Below, in pieces: positions 43,314 to 51,813 of a stretch of DNA of 64,000 nt (positions are counted from its first letter, which is position 1; each line of letters begins with the position of its first letter). The position numbers and the translations under genes are program-made. The stretch lies in NCBI GenBank assembly GCA_017615835.1, contig JAFZZI010000007.1, positions 1 through 64,000 of the forward strand. The letters run 5' to 3'. Below the pieces are notes generated by a model, which searched no databases, was not told the DNA's origin, and was given only the letters and a program-made list of their open reading frames with translations. Source of the stretch: Bacteroidaceae bacterium. Its GTDB lineage: Bacteria; Bacteroidota; Bacteroidia; Bacteroidales; Bacteroidaceae.

Positions 43314-44609
43314 CTAGCGGGGACTGTAGCGGCGTGGATACCTGAATATGATTGCCAATACTGCACACGACCCCATTACAAAGGGGTAATACAGATAAGG
43401 AAGCAATTCCCCCGGAGAGCAGTAAGCCAGACTTGATGCCATCAGGATTTGAACGCCATAGGGTATTATACCCTGTATGAAGCACGAGAATGTGTCGAGG
43501 ATGCTTGCTGTTTTGCGAGGGTCAAGCCCAAAACGGTCAGTGATATCTTTTGATATATCACCGACTGTTATGATAGCAATAGTATTATTGGCAGTACATA
43601 GGTTTGCAAGGCATACCAGTCCTGCTATGCTGAATTGTGCTCCCCTCCTCCCGCTTATATGCCTAGTCAGCAGCTGAATAATATAGTCCATCCCCCCATT
43701 GTTGCGGATGGTCCACATAAGCCCGCCTGCAAGCATGGAAATAACAATCAGGTCGCTCATTCCGGCAATACCCCGGCCAAGAGATTCCAGCCATGATACC
43801 CATGTAAAATCTCCGCATAACAATCCAATTGCTGCGTTCATCACAATCCCCAGAAACAGAATTTTCAGAACGTCCAGTCCGCATACGGCAAGAATGATTA
43901 CCGTGATGTAGGGTATGACCTTAAGTGGCTGAAGGGGGCTTGTCTCCATCTCAGCAACTAATTGCTGTCCTAATATAACATATATCAGGGTAACTATAAG
44001 CACAGCCGGCATCACAATACGGATATTGACTTTGAATTTGTCGCCCATCTCACATTCCATGGCTTTTGTAGCGGCAATAGTAGTATCGGAAATAAATGAA
44101 AGATTATCGCCAAACAGCGCACCTCCAACGACTACTGCTGCCATGAACGGATACGAGGAGCCGCTCTGTCCCGCAATTCCGGATGCAATAGGAACAAGAG
44201 CGACAATTGTACCGACACTTGTCCCGATAGACATTGAAATAAAGCATGACGTCAGAAACATCCCGGCAAACAACATCTTGGAAGGAACAATCATCAGGGT
44301 TGCATTTACTGTAGCGTCAATTGCTCCCATATCCTTGGCTGTTCCGGCAAACGCTCCGGCAAGGACAAAAATCCATACCATCAACAATATCCGATTATGT
44401 GCCGCGCCATCGGAAAATACCTTAAGCCTTTCCTCCATTGTGCCTTTGGATACTGTCAAAGCATATACGCAAGCCAAAAGAAAAGCCGAAGAGACAGGAA
44501 CGCGATAAAAGTCACCAGCTATTATTGACGAAACCAGATAGACGACAAGAAATACCGCTATCGGGCTTAATGCAAGCAATCCTTTGGCATGAGAGACTTC
44601 CGACACCAT
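43314..44609 (-). CDS. Sodium/proton antiporter, NhaC family
   Basis: A 431-residue membrane protein with about eleven to twelve helices. Conserved NhaC/ArsB-superfamily segments are MSIGTSVGTIVALVPIASGIA, AAVVVGGALFGDNLSFISDTTIAATKAM and NLCTANNTIAIITVGDISKDI. The start is ATG 44609 (MVSEVSHAKGLL). A longer frame would include the promoter region shared with the divergent CE15 gene, and its extra residues are atypical. The role is sodium extrusion and pH balance, which fits an organism using sodium-coupled uptake (see the symporter at 7308-8894). NhaC is preferred; arginine/ornithine-type antiporters of the same superfamily are possible. Confidence 0.87.
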   Translation of the reverse strand: MVSEVSHAKGLLALSPIAVFLVVYLVSSIIAGDFYRVPVSSAFLLACVYALTVSKGTMEERLKVFSDGAAHNRILLMVWIFVLAGAFAGTAKDMGAIDATVNATLMIVPSKMLFAGMFLTSCFISMSIGTSVGTIVALVPIASGIAGQSGSSYPFMAAVVVGGALFGDNLSFISDTTIAATKAMECEMGDKFKVNIRIVMPAVLIVTLIYVILGQQLVAEMETSPLQPLKVIPYITVIILAVCGLDVLKILFLGIVMNAAIGLLCGDFTWVSWLESLGRGIAGMSDLIVISMLAGGLMWTIRNNGGMDYIIQLLTRHISGRRGAQFSIAGLVCLANLCTANNTIAIITVGDISKDITDRFGLDPRKTASILDTFSCFIQGIIPYGVQILMASSLAYCSPGELLPYLYYPFVMGSCAVLAIIFRYPRRYSPR

Positions 44610-44621
44610 TATCACATTTAT

Positions 44622-44652
44622 TTTGACAGACAAAAATAGTACACTATCTTTG
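44622..44652 (+). promoter_or_regulatory. Promoter of the CE15 gene
   Basis: TTTG (44622-44625), 19 bp, TATCTTTG (44645-44652): exact consensus, with ATG 37 bp downstream. It overlaps the promoter of the divergent antiporter gene. Confidence 0.75.
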
Positions 44653-44662
44653 AAGGAACAAA
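44631..44662 (-). promoter_or_regulatory. Promoter of the antiporter gene
   Basis: Minus strand: TTTG (44662-44659), 20 bp, TATTTTTG (44638-44631), with ATG 44609 about 22 bp past the -7 box. It occupies almost the same DNA as the CE15 promoter on the other strand. Confidence 0.65.
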
Positions 44663-44689
44663 ACACGACTACATTTAACATTCTTCATA

Positions 44690-46078
44690 ATGAAAGGATT
44701 TAGGACAAAACTTTTTGCTGCAATGCTCATTGCCGCTATTTCTTCACTCAACGCTACGTCCCAGGGATTTGGATTCGGCGGATTCGGAGGCAGACGAATG
44801 AATATGGACAGTCTGAACATCATAGCAGCAGCCGATTATTCAGACATGTTGTCAAAGTTGGGCCTAAAGGAGTCTCAGATTCGCGAAGGGCGTCAGCCTA
44901 ACTCACAGGATATCAGCAAGCAACCAAATTATAACGAACTGATTGCCAATCCATATCCATACTATCCTGACGCATTGACTACATTCGATGGTCGCAAGGT
45001 AAAGAGTGCCAAAATGTGGAACAAAATACGTCGGCCCGAACTGGTACGCGAGTTTGAAGATGAGATGTACGGCAGGATTCCAGATAATGTTCCTTCAGTT
45101 TCATGGACTGTGACACGTGAAGAAAAGAAACTTATGGGGCAGACCCAGGTAATTGTACGTTACCTAACCGGTACAGTTGACAATTCTTCTTGTCCGTCGA
45201 TTACCGTAGAAATTCAGGCCAACGTTGTCTGGCCCGACAACGGCACCAAGAACTTTCCTGTAATCATGGAATTTTCATTTATGGCTGGCGATCCTACCAC
45301 GCCATCACGCGGAGGTGAGAAATCATGGCAACAGCAGGTAGTTGAGCGGGGATGGGCTGCATGTCAACTTGTGCCGTCATCCATACAAGGGGATAATGGA
45401 TACAGTCTAACCAATGGGATAATTGGTCTTTGCAACAAGGGTGAATATCGTAAGCCTACCGACTGGGGGTCACTGCGAGCCTGGGGCTGGGGAGCATCAC
45501 GCATGATTGACTACTTCGAGACAGAGCCACTATTTGACGCCACGAAAGTAGCCATCGAAGGGGTATCACGATATGGCAAGGCCTCCATTGTCGCCATGGC
45601 TTTTGACGAGCGCATTGCCTCAGGCTTTATCGCATCTTCAGGTAAGGGCGGAGTAGCAGGGTGGCGCCGTGATTGCGGTGAAAGCATCGGCAACATCACT
45701 TCATCCGGGGAATATCACTGGATGTGCGGCAACTTTATAAAATACGGTGCTGATCCTTTGACAGAGGACGATTTACGAATTGACCAACACGAGCTCATTG
45801 CGCTTTGCGCACCTCGACCCTGTTTTATCTCAGGAGGCAGTTACGATGCCGATAAATGGCAAGATATTATGGGTATGTTCATATCGACTGCAAAAGCAAG
45901 TCCTGTGTATGAACTGCTCGGGAAAAAAGGTATTGGCACAGATGTTCTTCCGCCAATGGATTATGGATTGACAGAAGGTGAACTTGCCTGGAGGCAGCAC
46001 CACGGAGGTCACGAAGCAGGACCGAACTGGCCATATTTCCTCGATTTTTTTGACAAGTATGTGGTAAGTAAGAAATAA
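44690..46078 (+). CDS. CE15 glucuronoyl esterase-like enzyme
   Basis: A 462-residue exported esterase (signal peptide about 1-25). A glycine-rich stretch (GFGFGGFGGRR) and an alpha-helical leader up to about residue 90 precede the alpha/beta hydrolase domain. The nucleophile Ser293 lies in GVSRYGK, the CE15 hallmark (G-C/V-S-R-x-G-K). Glu331 in DCGESIGNIT and His441 in HHGGHEAGPNWP complete the probable triad. Family members cleave ester bonds between lignin alcohols and 4-O-methylglucuronic acid on xylan. This fits the GH8/GH43/xylulokinase genes nearby. It is followed by a terminator and the convergent ribF. Confidence 0.88.
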   Translation: MKGFRTKLFAAMLIAAISSLNATSQGFGFGGFGGRRMNMDSLNIIAAADYSDMLSKLGLKESQIREGRQPNSQDISKQPNYNELIANPYPYYPDALTTFDGRKVKSAKMWNKIRRPELVREFEDEMYGRIPDNVPSVSWTVTREEKKLMGQTQVIVRYLTGTVDNSSCPSITVEIQANVVWPDNGTKNFPVIMEFSFMAGDPTTPSRGGEKSWQQQVVERGWAACQLVPSSIQGDNGYSLTNGIIGLCNKGEYRKPTDWGSLRAWGWGASRMIDYFETEPLFDATKVAIEGVSRYGKASIVAMAFDERIASGFIASSGKGGVAGWRRDCGESIGNITSSGEYHWMCGNFIKYGADPLTEDDLRIDQHELIALCAPRPCFISGGSYDADKWQDIMGMFISTAKASPVYELLGKKGIGTDVLPPMDYGLTEGELAWRQHHGGHEAGPNWPYFLDFFDKYVVSKK

Positions 46079-46101
46079 TCACTATTGCGATAATTCTTCA
46101 G

Positions 46102-46137
46102 AGGCGGTCACATCATTAGTGTACTGCCTTTCTTTTT
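46102..46137 (+). terminator. Terminator after the CE15 gene
   Basis: AGGCGGT-CAC, loop ATCATTA, GTG-T-ACTGCCT (about 10 bp with one bulge and one G-T pair), followed by TTCTTTTTC. It sits 24 bp past the esterase stop. Confidence 0.65.
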
Positions 46138-47069
46138 CATACATTCGAGGGGGGGGGAAAGGAAGAAAGAATTGAACGGACATTGTCACGGTCCAACGTA
46201 AGTTGGCAAGCTAGTGAAGAAATATCCTTGAAACGGCTTTCAGGTCTGATATAACGTACAAAACAGAGTTTCAGATGTTCACCATATATGTCACAGTCGA
46301 AGTCAAGCAGATGAGCCTCAATGGTACGTATACGGCTTTCGCCGTTAATGGTAGGTCTATAGCCTATGTTTACCATGGACATGAACAATTCATCCCGTAC
46401 GCAAGCCCAAGCAGCATATACTCCGTCTTTCGGCACCTGAAGGTATTGGTACTCAGAATCAAGATTGGCGGTAGGGAAACCCATCTTACGACCATTCTGC
46501 TGCCCATGTACTACAGTCCCAGATATTGAATATATACGTCCAAGCATTGCTGCTGCACTTTCAGTCTCACCAGCTGCAAGACATCTCCTGATTCGCGAAC
46601 TGCTTACCGGAGAACCCTCCCACATAAAAGCTTCTGCGGTTACCACTTCAATACCGACTCTTGAGCCGATGTTTCGATATGTTTCGAAATCTGTTATACC
46701 GTCATGTCCGAAATGATGGTCATGTCCCATGAGAAGGCATTTAACGCCCAGTTTATCACGAAGAATCCCTGCCATAAATTCCTCGGCAGTCATTTGGGCA
46801 AGCTGAGAAGTGAAATGCAATTCTATTATACTGTCAACACCAAGTAGTCCAAGCAATGACAGTTTTTGTTCTGGCGAAGTGAGAAGGAGAGGATGGAAAC
46901 CGTCTTTGAGTATCAGGCGAGGATGTTCGCGGAAAGTAATCATACGTGGCCTCAAATTTCGCATGGCTGCTTCCGCCTTCAATCTGTCAGCCAGGAAACG
47001 GTGTCCATTGTGAACGCCATCGAAAAAGCCCACAGTAGCGGCAAAGTCATTCTCAAAACCACTATTCAT
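46137..47069 (-). CDS. ribF: Bifunctional riboflavin kinase/FAD synthetase
   Basis: A 310-residue cytosolic enzyme that makes FMN and then FAD. The N-terminal nucleotidyltransferase domain (1-160) has AATVGFFDGVHNGHRFL, with GHDHHFG and SSSRIRRCL further along. The C-terminal riboflavin kinase domain has GRKMGFPTANLDS (ATP-binding PTAN motif) and the catalytic Glu in RIRTIEAHLLDFD. The start at 47069 is set by the promoter at 47091-47122; a longer frame would run through it. Near the 3' end a run of nine C on the coding strand encodes Pro-Pro-Pro in SFPPPSNV. It is convergent with the CE15 gene. Confidence 0.95.
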   Translation of the reverse strand: MNSGFENDFAATVGFFDGVHNGHRFLADRLKAEAAMRNLRPRMITFREHPRLILKDGFHPLLLTSPEQKLSLLGLLGVDSIIELHFTSQLAQMTAEEFMAGILRDKLGVKCLLMGHDHHFGHDGITDFETYRNIGSRVGIEVVTAEAFMWEGSPVSSSRIRRCLAAGETESAAAMLGRIYSISGTVVHGQQNGRKMGFPTANLDSEYQYLQVPKDGVYAAWACVRDELFMSMVNIGYRPTINGESRIRTIEAHLLDFDCDIYGEHLKLCFVRYIRPESRFKDISSLACQLTLDRDNVRSILSSFPPPSNV

Positions 47070-47090
47070 TCGAACGTATGAATTACGCGG

Positions 47091-47122
47091 CAAAAATAGC
47101 TTAATACTCGGTAATAAGCAAA
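47091..47122 (-). promoter_or_regulatory. Promoter of ribF
   Basis: Minus strand: TTTG (47122-47119), 20 bp, TATTTTTG (47098-47091); ATG 47069 is 22 bp past the -7 box. Confidence 0.7.
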
Positions 47123-47160
47123 GAATGGATGTCATTGCAAAAGATTTTTATAAAAAAGTC

Positions 47161-47191
47161 TTGGCAGGTAAAAGCAAAAGATGTAACTTCG
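47161..47191 (+). promoter_or_regulatory. Promoter of the tRNA (and probably the CPBP gene)
   Basis: TTGG (47161-47164), 19 bp, TAACTTCG (47184-47191): the TTG/TAnnTTcG form. The tRNA starts 40 bp downstream. Confidence 0.6.
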
Positions 47192-47230
47192 CATTTGGAA
47201 AGAGAAAATCCTTCTTAGGATTGTTTTCAA

Positions 47231-47304
47231 GGGCTTTTAGCTCAGTTGGTTAGAGCAACAGACTCATAATCTGGAGGTCCTAGGTTCAAGCCCTAGATGG
47301 CCCA
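47231..47304 (+). tRNA. tRNA with CAT anticodon (Met elongator or Ile2)
   Basis: A 74-nt cloverleaf: acceptor GGGCTTT with ATGGCCC (one mismatch, one G-U), D arm GCTC-AGTTGGTTA-GAGC, anticodon loop CTCATAA, T arm CTAGG-TTCAAGC-CCTAG, discriminator A, CCA not encoded. CAT may be elongator Met or, if C34 becomes lysidine, isoleucine AUA. The C4-G69 pair resembles Ile2 but does not settle it. Confidence 0.95.
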
Positions 47305-47329
47305 CACTTACTTACATAAGAGCAGTGTT

Positions 47330-48139
47330 ATGTTAAGAAGCATTATCTCGATACTGCTTTTCGTTTTGTTTCAGCTGGTTGGTTTTCTTGGAGTTGCGCT
47401 TTTTCTTACAGGAAGTGTCAATGGTGATTTTTCTGGGGAACTTCTCGTATCAATCACTATCTGGGGGAGTTATTTAAGTTATTTACTGCTCTTTCTCACC
47501 CTTTGGGCTCTTCACTTCTTCAAACCCTCCGATATAACAAAAAAGCTTCCTCTAAAAGCCTTACTACTCTCTGTTGTTATGTCGCTTTTACTGATTATGC
47601 CCATAAGCGAATTGAATTCTGCATTTGAATTGAGCAACAGACTGGGAGATCTTTTCAAGCAGATTACTCAGTCTTTATGGGGAATTCTGATCATAGCAGT
47701 CTGCGGGCCTGTGATAGAGGAAATAGTATTCCGCCGTATTATTATTGATGACTTCATGAAACGTTTTGGCAAGCAATGGGTCGCAATAGTGGTTTCGTCC
47801 GCTCTGTTCGGACTGATACATATGAACCCAGTCCAAATGTTGTCAGGTTTCTTGATTGGTCTGGCCTTGGGATGGACATACTGTCGGACAGGAAGCATAT
47901 TGCCCGGAATCTTGGTACATATAATAAACAACTCTATCGGAGTACTCGAAATGCGTTGCAGTGAGAACGGATGGTCTCTTTCGCCCGATGGTGTTAAGTT
48001 CTACCAAAATCCATGGTCTCTTCTGATCTTCACCAGTAGCATAATACTGGCTTTTGTATTGGCAGCTGCACTCAACAGGTTCTACAGCCAGAAAAGCCAG
48101 TTACAGAGCAATTGTAGTTCCGTCAAGAGTATCGAGTGA
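47330..48139 (+). CDS. CPBP-family intramembrane metalloprotease
   Basis: A 269-residue membrane protein with about eight helices. Motif 1 is EEIVFRR (two Glu, Arg), motif 2 is FGLIHM, and motif 3 is VHIINNS: the three conserved blocks of the CPBP/Abi family (glutamic-type intramembrane proteases related to Rce1). The start at 47330 gives MLRSIISILLFVLF as first helix; an earlier in-frame ATG would lie inside the tRNA. The gene begins 25 nt after the tRNA with no promoter between, so the two probably share a transcript. Its last 39 bp overlap the 3' end of argB. The substrate is unknown. Confidence 0.88.
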   Translation: MLRSIISILLFVLFQLVGFLGVALFLTGSVNGDFSGELLVSITIWGSYLSYLLLFLTLWALHFFKPSDITKKLPLKALLLSVVMSLLLIMPISELNSAFELSNRLGDLFKQITQSLWGILIIAVCGPVIEEIVFRRIIIDDFMKRFGKQWVAIVVSSALFGLIHMNPVQMLSGFLIGLALGWTYCRTGSILPGILVHIINNSIGVLEMRCSENGWSLSPDGVKFYQNPWSLLIFTSSIILAFVLAAALNRFYSQKSQLQSNCSSVKSIE

Positions 48140-48874
48140 AGAGGCAGAGGTAATCAACACGGATGACACACCTGCATTTAAGGCTTTGAAAGCATTCTGT
48201 ATCTTTGGAATCATTCCACCGCTTATGGTACCATCTTCAACAAGACGAGGGAAGTCATAATACGATATATAAGGAATCACGCTGTTGTCGTCATCTGGAC
48301 GGAGCAAGACTCCGGGTTTCTCAAAACAGAAGACAAGCGTAACCTTGAAAAAAGCCGATAGTGAATTTGCAGTTTCAGCTGCAATGGAATCAGCATTGGT
48401 ATTCAGAATATTGCCTGCTCCGTCATGAGTTAAAGGAGCAAGAACCGGGACGACTCCCTGCTCAAGCAGATTTGCCAGAAACGGTGCGTTGACCGAAATG
48501 ACATCACCTACATATCCGTAATCAATATCCGCTACCGGACGTTTAACCGCACGAATTACATCGCAGTCTGTACCTGTCAAACCAATGGCATTAACACCTA
48601 TGGACTGAAGTCTGGCAACAATATTTTTATTGACAAGTCCACCATATACCATTGTAACGACCTTGAGAGTTTCCTCATCGGTAATCCGACGACCATCTAC
48701 CATGCGAGTTTCAATTCCCAGTTTGGATGATAGCAAGGAGGCAGAACGGCCGCCGCCATGAACCATTATCTTATTGCCTGGTATAGATTTGAAATCACTC
48801 AATAACTTAGAAAGAGATTCTGGCTGTTCAACAACAGCACCTCCGACTTTGACTACTACCAGTGACTGTTTCAT
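48101..48874 (-). CDS. argB: Acetylglutamate (or succinylglutamate) kinase
   Basis: A 257-residue amino-acid kinase. LVVVKVGGAVVEQPE is the N-terminal ATP-binding start, MVHGGGRSASLL the Gly-rich loop, ITDEETLKVVTMVYGGLVNK the family helix, and NINTDSIAAE-like NTNADSIAAETAN the substrate/metal site near residue 158. It does the second step of arginine synthesis. Some Bacteroidetes use N-succinyl instead of N-acetyl intermediates; which one applies here cannot be told. It starts 10 bp after aroK, and its 3' end overlaps the convergent CPBP gene by 39 bp. Confidence 0.93.
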   Translation of the reverse strand: MKQSLVVVKVGGAVVEQPESLSKLLSDFKSIPGNKIMVHGGGRSASLLSSKLGIETRMVDGRRITDEETLKVVTMVYGGLVNKNIVARLQSIGVNAIGLTGTDCDVIRAVKRPVADIDYGYVGDVISVNAPFLANLLEQGVVPVLAPLTHDGAGNILNTNADSIAAETANSLSAFFKVTLVFCFEKPGVLLRPDDDNSVIPYISYYDFPRLVEDGTISGGMIPKIQNAFKALNAGVSSVLITSASSLDTLDGTTIAL

Positions 48875-48884
48875 GCAAAATAAA

Positions 48885-49412
48885 CTAAATATTCAACAAA
48901 GACCTGACACCCCTTACAGAATCAGCTATCTGTTCTTCGCTTTCAAGCATGTCACCGGAATACCTGAATGCAGCTTTACTGAAAAAGGGATTACGGCGGG
49001 CCAGCTCCTCACCAATATACTGTTCCAACTGAGTGTCATTCATCGAAGATATCAACGGACGACCTGAACGGGCAACTTTGAGACGTCTAAAAAGCACCGG
49101 AATAGAAGAATCCAGCCAAATAGTTATGCCTTGACTATTCATGTACTGCATATTGTTAAAGTACAAAGGGGTAGATCCTCCGCACGAGATAACAACATCT
49201 TCAAACTCGCCCACCTCACGCAGGAGTCGTGCTTCAACCTCACGAAAGTAATCTTGACCCTTATCCTTGAAGATAGACGAAATGCTTTTCATGTAACGTT
49301 TTTCTATATAATGATCCAAATCACAGAAGGAGATTCCCAAATCTGCAGCAAGAGCACGGCCAAGAGTTGTCTTGCCAGTACCCATGAACCCCAAAAGAAA
49401 CAGTCTAATCAC
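48885..49412 (-). CDS. aroK: Shikimate kinase
   Basis: A 175-residue P-loop kinase: LLGFMGTGKTTLGRALA (Walker A), the substrate-binding Asp in FCDLDHYIEKR, Arg in YFREVEARLL, and the GGSTPLYFNN segment (Gly-Gly of the substrate site). It phosphorylates shikimate on the way to chorismate and thus aromatic amino acids. It overlaps topA by 4 bp and precedes argB. The link to the arylacetate route at 9-10 and 20-23 kb is that both feed Phe, Tyr and Trp. Confidence 0.95.
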   Translation of the reverse strand: MIRLFLLGFMGTGKTTLGRALAADLGISFCDLDHYIEKRYMKSISSIFKDKGQDYFREVEARLLREVGEFEDVVISCGGSTPLYFNNMQYMNSQGITIWLDSSIPVLFRRLKVARSGRPLISSMNDTQLEQYIGEELARRNPFFSKAAFRYSGDMLESEEQIADSVRGVRSLLNI

Positions 49413-51733
49413 TTTTTTGTCTTAAGCACTCTTCTTTTAGTAGTGGAGACCGTCTTATCCGCCTGAGCATCAATCATTTTCATACAAGCATCGTATGTCA
49501 GCTCTTCAGGAACTACCTCTTTTGGAATTTTGTAATTATTACCCTTAAAAGAGATATAAGGGCCATAGCGCCCATTGAGAACAAACATTTTGTCATCTTC
49601 AGGAAAACTCCTGAGAATCTTTTTGGACTCATTCTCGCGTTTTGACTGAATTAGGCTGACAGCCTCTTCCAAACCGATCTCGTAAGGGTTATAATCACCT
49701 TTAAGTGACACATACACCGAGCCACAATGCACATAGGGGCCAAAACGCCCTGCACCGACTGTCACATCGGAGCCATTAAAAGTCCCCAGCGTTCTGGGAA
49801 GAAGGAATAACTCGAGAGCCTCGTCAAGAGTTATCGATTCGATGGATTGACCTTTCTTCATCTGAGCAAATCGGGGCTTTTCCGAGTCTTCGGCACTGCC
49901 TATCTGCACCACTGGACCAAAACGGCCTATTTTAGCAGATACAGGCTTCCCTGATTTGGGATCAATACCAAGCACACGCTCTCCAACCTTATGTTCTCCC
50001 TTGCTGGACAAAGTCTTGTCGACCATTGGCTCGAAAGTTGAATAGAAGTCGCTTATCACGTCCTTCCATTGCTTATCTCCGTCTGCAATCTCATCAAATT
50101 CCTTCTCAACCTTTGCCGTGAAATTGTAGTCCATTATGTTTGGGAAAAACTCTTTCAGGAAATCGTTTACAACCATACCCGTGTCGGTAGGAAGCAGCTT
50201 GGACTTCTCAGCGCCATACATTTCATTCACTATCCGATCGCTGATCTTACCGTCGGCAAGAAGCATTAAATTATATTGACGCTCAACACCTTTTACGTTT
50301 TCCTTTACTACATACTCACGCTGCTGTATTGTGCTGATAGTGGGAGCATAGGTTGAAGGACGACCTATTCCAAGTTCTTCAAGTTTGTGTACCAAAGCGG
50401 CCTCATTATAACGCGGAGGATGTTGCGAGAAGCGTTCCACTGCCTGTACGCTTACACAGCCAAGAATCTGTCCGACTTTGAGACTGGGAAGTGATTTCAC
50501 TCCCTGATCTTCTGTTTCATCGTCATGTGACTCATTGTATACTTTAAGAAAACCATCGAACTTCACACACTCTCCTATCGTCTGCAACTGATAATCACTT
50601 TTGTCTGATGATATCGTAATTATTGTCTTCTCTGTTTGGGCGTCAGCCATCTGTGAAGAGATTGTACGTTTCCATATCAATTCATACAGACGTTTTTCTG
50701 GAGAAGAGCCATCAATTGAAGATATATTCATATCCGTTGGTCTGATAGCTTCGTGAGCCTCTTGAGCGCCCTTTGCCTTCTGATGATACTGTCGCGGGAA
50801 TACATATTCATCCCCCATATTGTCAGCAATGACGGTTTTGCAAGAATTTATGCAAAAAGAAGACAAGTTGACAGAATCTGTACGCATATAAGTGATTTTT
50901 CCAGACTCATACAGACGTTGGGCAATCATCATAGTCTGCATAACCGTAAAACCGAACTTGCGGGCAGCCTCCTGTTGTAAGGTTGATGTCGTAAAGGGTG
51001 GTGCCGGAGACTTGTGCAGTGGTTTTTTCTGGATATCGGATACCGAGAACGTTGCTCCAACACAACTATCAAGAAAAGAACGGGCATCCTGTTTACTTGC
51101 AAGACGTTCACGCATCTCTGCAGTAATAACCTTGCGTCCAGAGTTCAAGTTGGCAATGATGCGATAAGAAGTTTCAGGAGTGTATTTCTTTATTTCGCGC
51201 TCACGTTCCACTATCAGGCGTACAGCAACAGACTGAACCCGACCTGCAGAGAGAGATGGTTTTACTTTTCTCCACAGCACAGGAGAAAGCCTGAAACCCA
51301 CAATTCGGTCAAGAACCCGACGCGCCTGCTGGGCATAGACCAAATTGATGTCTATGTCGCGAGGCTCCTCTATCGCTTTGATAATGGCGTTCTTGGTGAT
51401 TTCGTGGAAAACGATTCGCTTAGTATTCTCCGGCTTTAATTCCAAAACCTCAAAAAGATGCCAGCTGATAGCCTCTCCCTCACGGTCCTCATCAGATGCA
51501 AGCCATACCATTTTGGCTTTCTTTGCCGCGTCCTTCAGCTCCTGTACGACTTTAATTTTGTCCGAAGGAATCTCATATTCTGGATCAAAAGTCTCAATAT
51601 CAACACTCAAGTCTCTCTTTTTCAAATCGCGAATATGACCGTAACTGGACAAAACCTTGTAATCCTTACCAAGAAATTTTTCAATCGTCTTGGCTTTTGC
51701 CGGAGATTCAACTATCACCAGATTATCTTGCAT
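49409..51733 (-). CDS. topA: DNA topoisomerase I
   Basis: A 774-residue type IA topoisomerase. The TOPRIM domain opens LVIVESPAKAKTIEKFLG and has SDEDREGEAISWH. The catalytic Tyr282 lies in SGKITYMRTDSVN. The C-terminus carries three RFGP/RYGP repeat units (GRFGPVVQIG, GRFGPYVHCG, GRYGPYISFKG), the Toprim_C_rpt form of Bacteroidetes, in place of zinc fingers. It relaxes negative supercoils. It has its own probable promoter at 51796-51803 and is followed by aroK and argB. Confidence 0.95.
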   Translation of the reverse strand: MQDNLVIVESPAKAKTIEKFLGKDYKVLSSYGHIRDLKKRDLSVDIETFDPEYEIPSDKIKVVQELKDAAKKAKMVWLASDEDREGEAISWHLFEVLELKPENTKRIVFHEITKNAIIKAIEEPRDIDINLVYAQQARRVLDRIVGFRLSPVLWRKVKPSLSAGRVQSVAVRLIVEREREIKKYTPETSYRIIANLNSGRKVITAEMRERLASKQDARSFLDSCVGATFSVSDIQKKPLHKSPAPPFTTSTLQQEAARKFGFTVMQTMMIAQRLYESGKITYMRTDSVNLSSFCINSCKTVIADNMGDEYVFPRQYHQKAKGAQEAHEAIRPTDMNISSIDGSSPEKRLYELIWKRTISSQMADAQTEKTIITISSDKSDYQLQTIGECVKFDGFLKVYNESHDDETEDQGVKSLPSLKVGQILGCVSVQAVERFSQHPPRYNEAALVHKLEELGIGRPSTYAPTISTIQQREYVVKENVKGVERQYNLMLLADGKISDRIVNEMYGAEKSKLLPTDTGMVVNDFLKEFFPNIMDYNFTAKVEKEFDEIADGDKQWKDVISDFYSTFEPMVDKTLSSKGEHKVGERVLGIDPKSGKPVSAKIGRFGPVVQIGSAEDSEKPRFAQMKKGQSIESITLDEALELFLLPRTLGTFNGSDVTVGAGRFGPYVHCGSVYVSLKGDYNPYEIGLEEAVSLIQSKRENESKKILRSFPEDDKMFVLNGRYGPYISFKGNNYKIPKEVVPEELTYDACMKMIDAQADKTVSTTKRRVLKTKK

Positions 51734-51795
51734 CTTTCTTGAATGATTTCAAATCACGTAACAATTCTGGGCTAGGCCCATCGCAAAAACGGGCG

Positions 51796-51803
51796 CAAAG
51801 GTA
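51796..51803 (-). promoter_or_regulatory. -7 box before topA
   Basis: TACCTTTG on the minus strand matches TAnnTTTG. The -33 element (TTCG near 51824-51821) is weak. It lies in the 80-bp gap after the outer-membrane protein stop, so topA-aroK-argB can be transcribed on its own. Confidence 0.45.
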
Positions 51804-51813
51804 TTAAAAAAAG

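Noticed and set aside
23526-46078. A classical polysaccharide utilization locus
   Set aside because: No SusC/SusD, hybrid two-component or AraC-like regulator is present; the carbohydrate genes are split among housekeeping genes and both strands.
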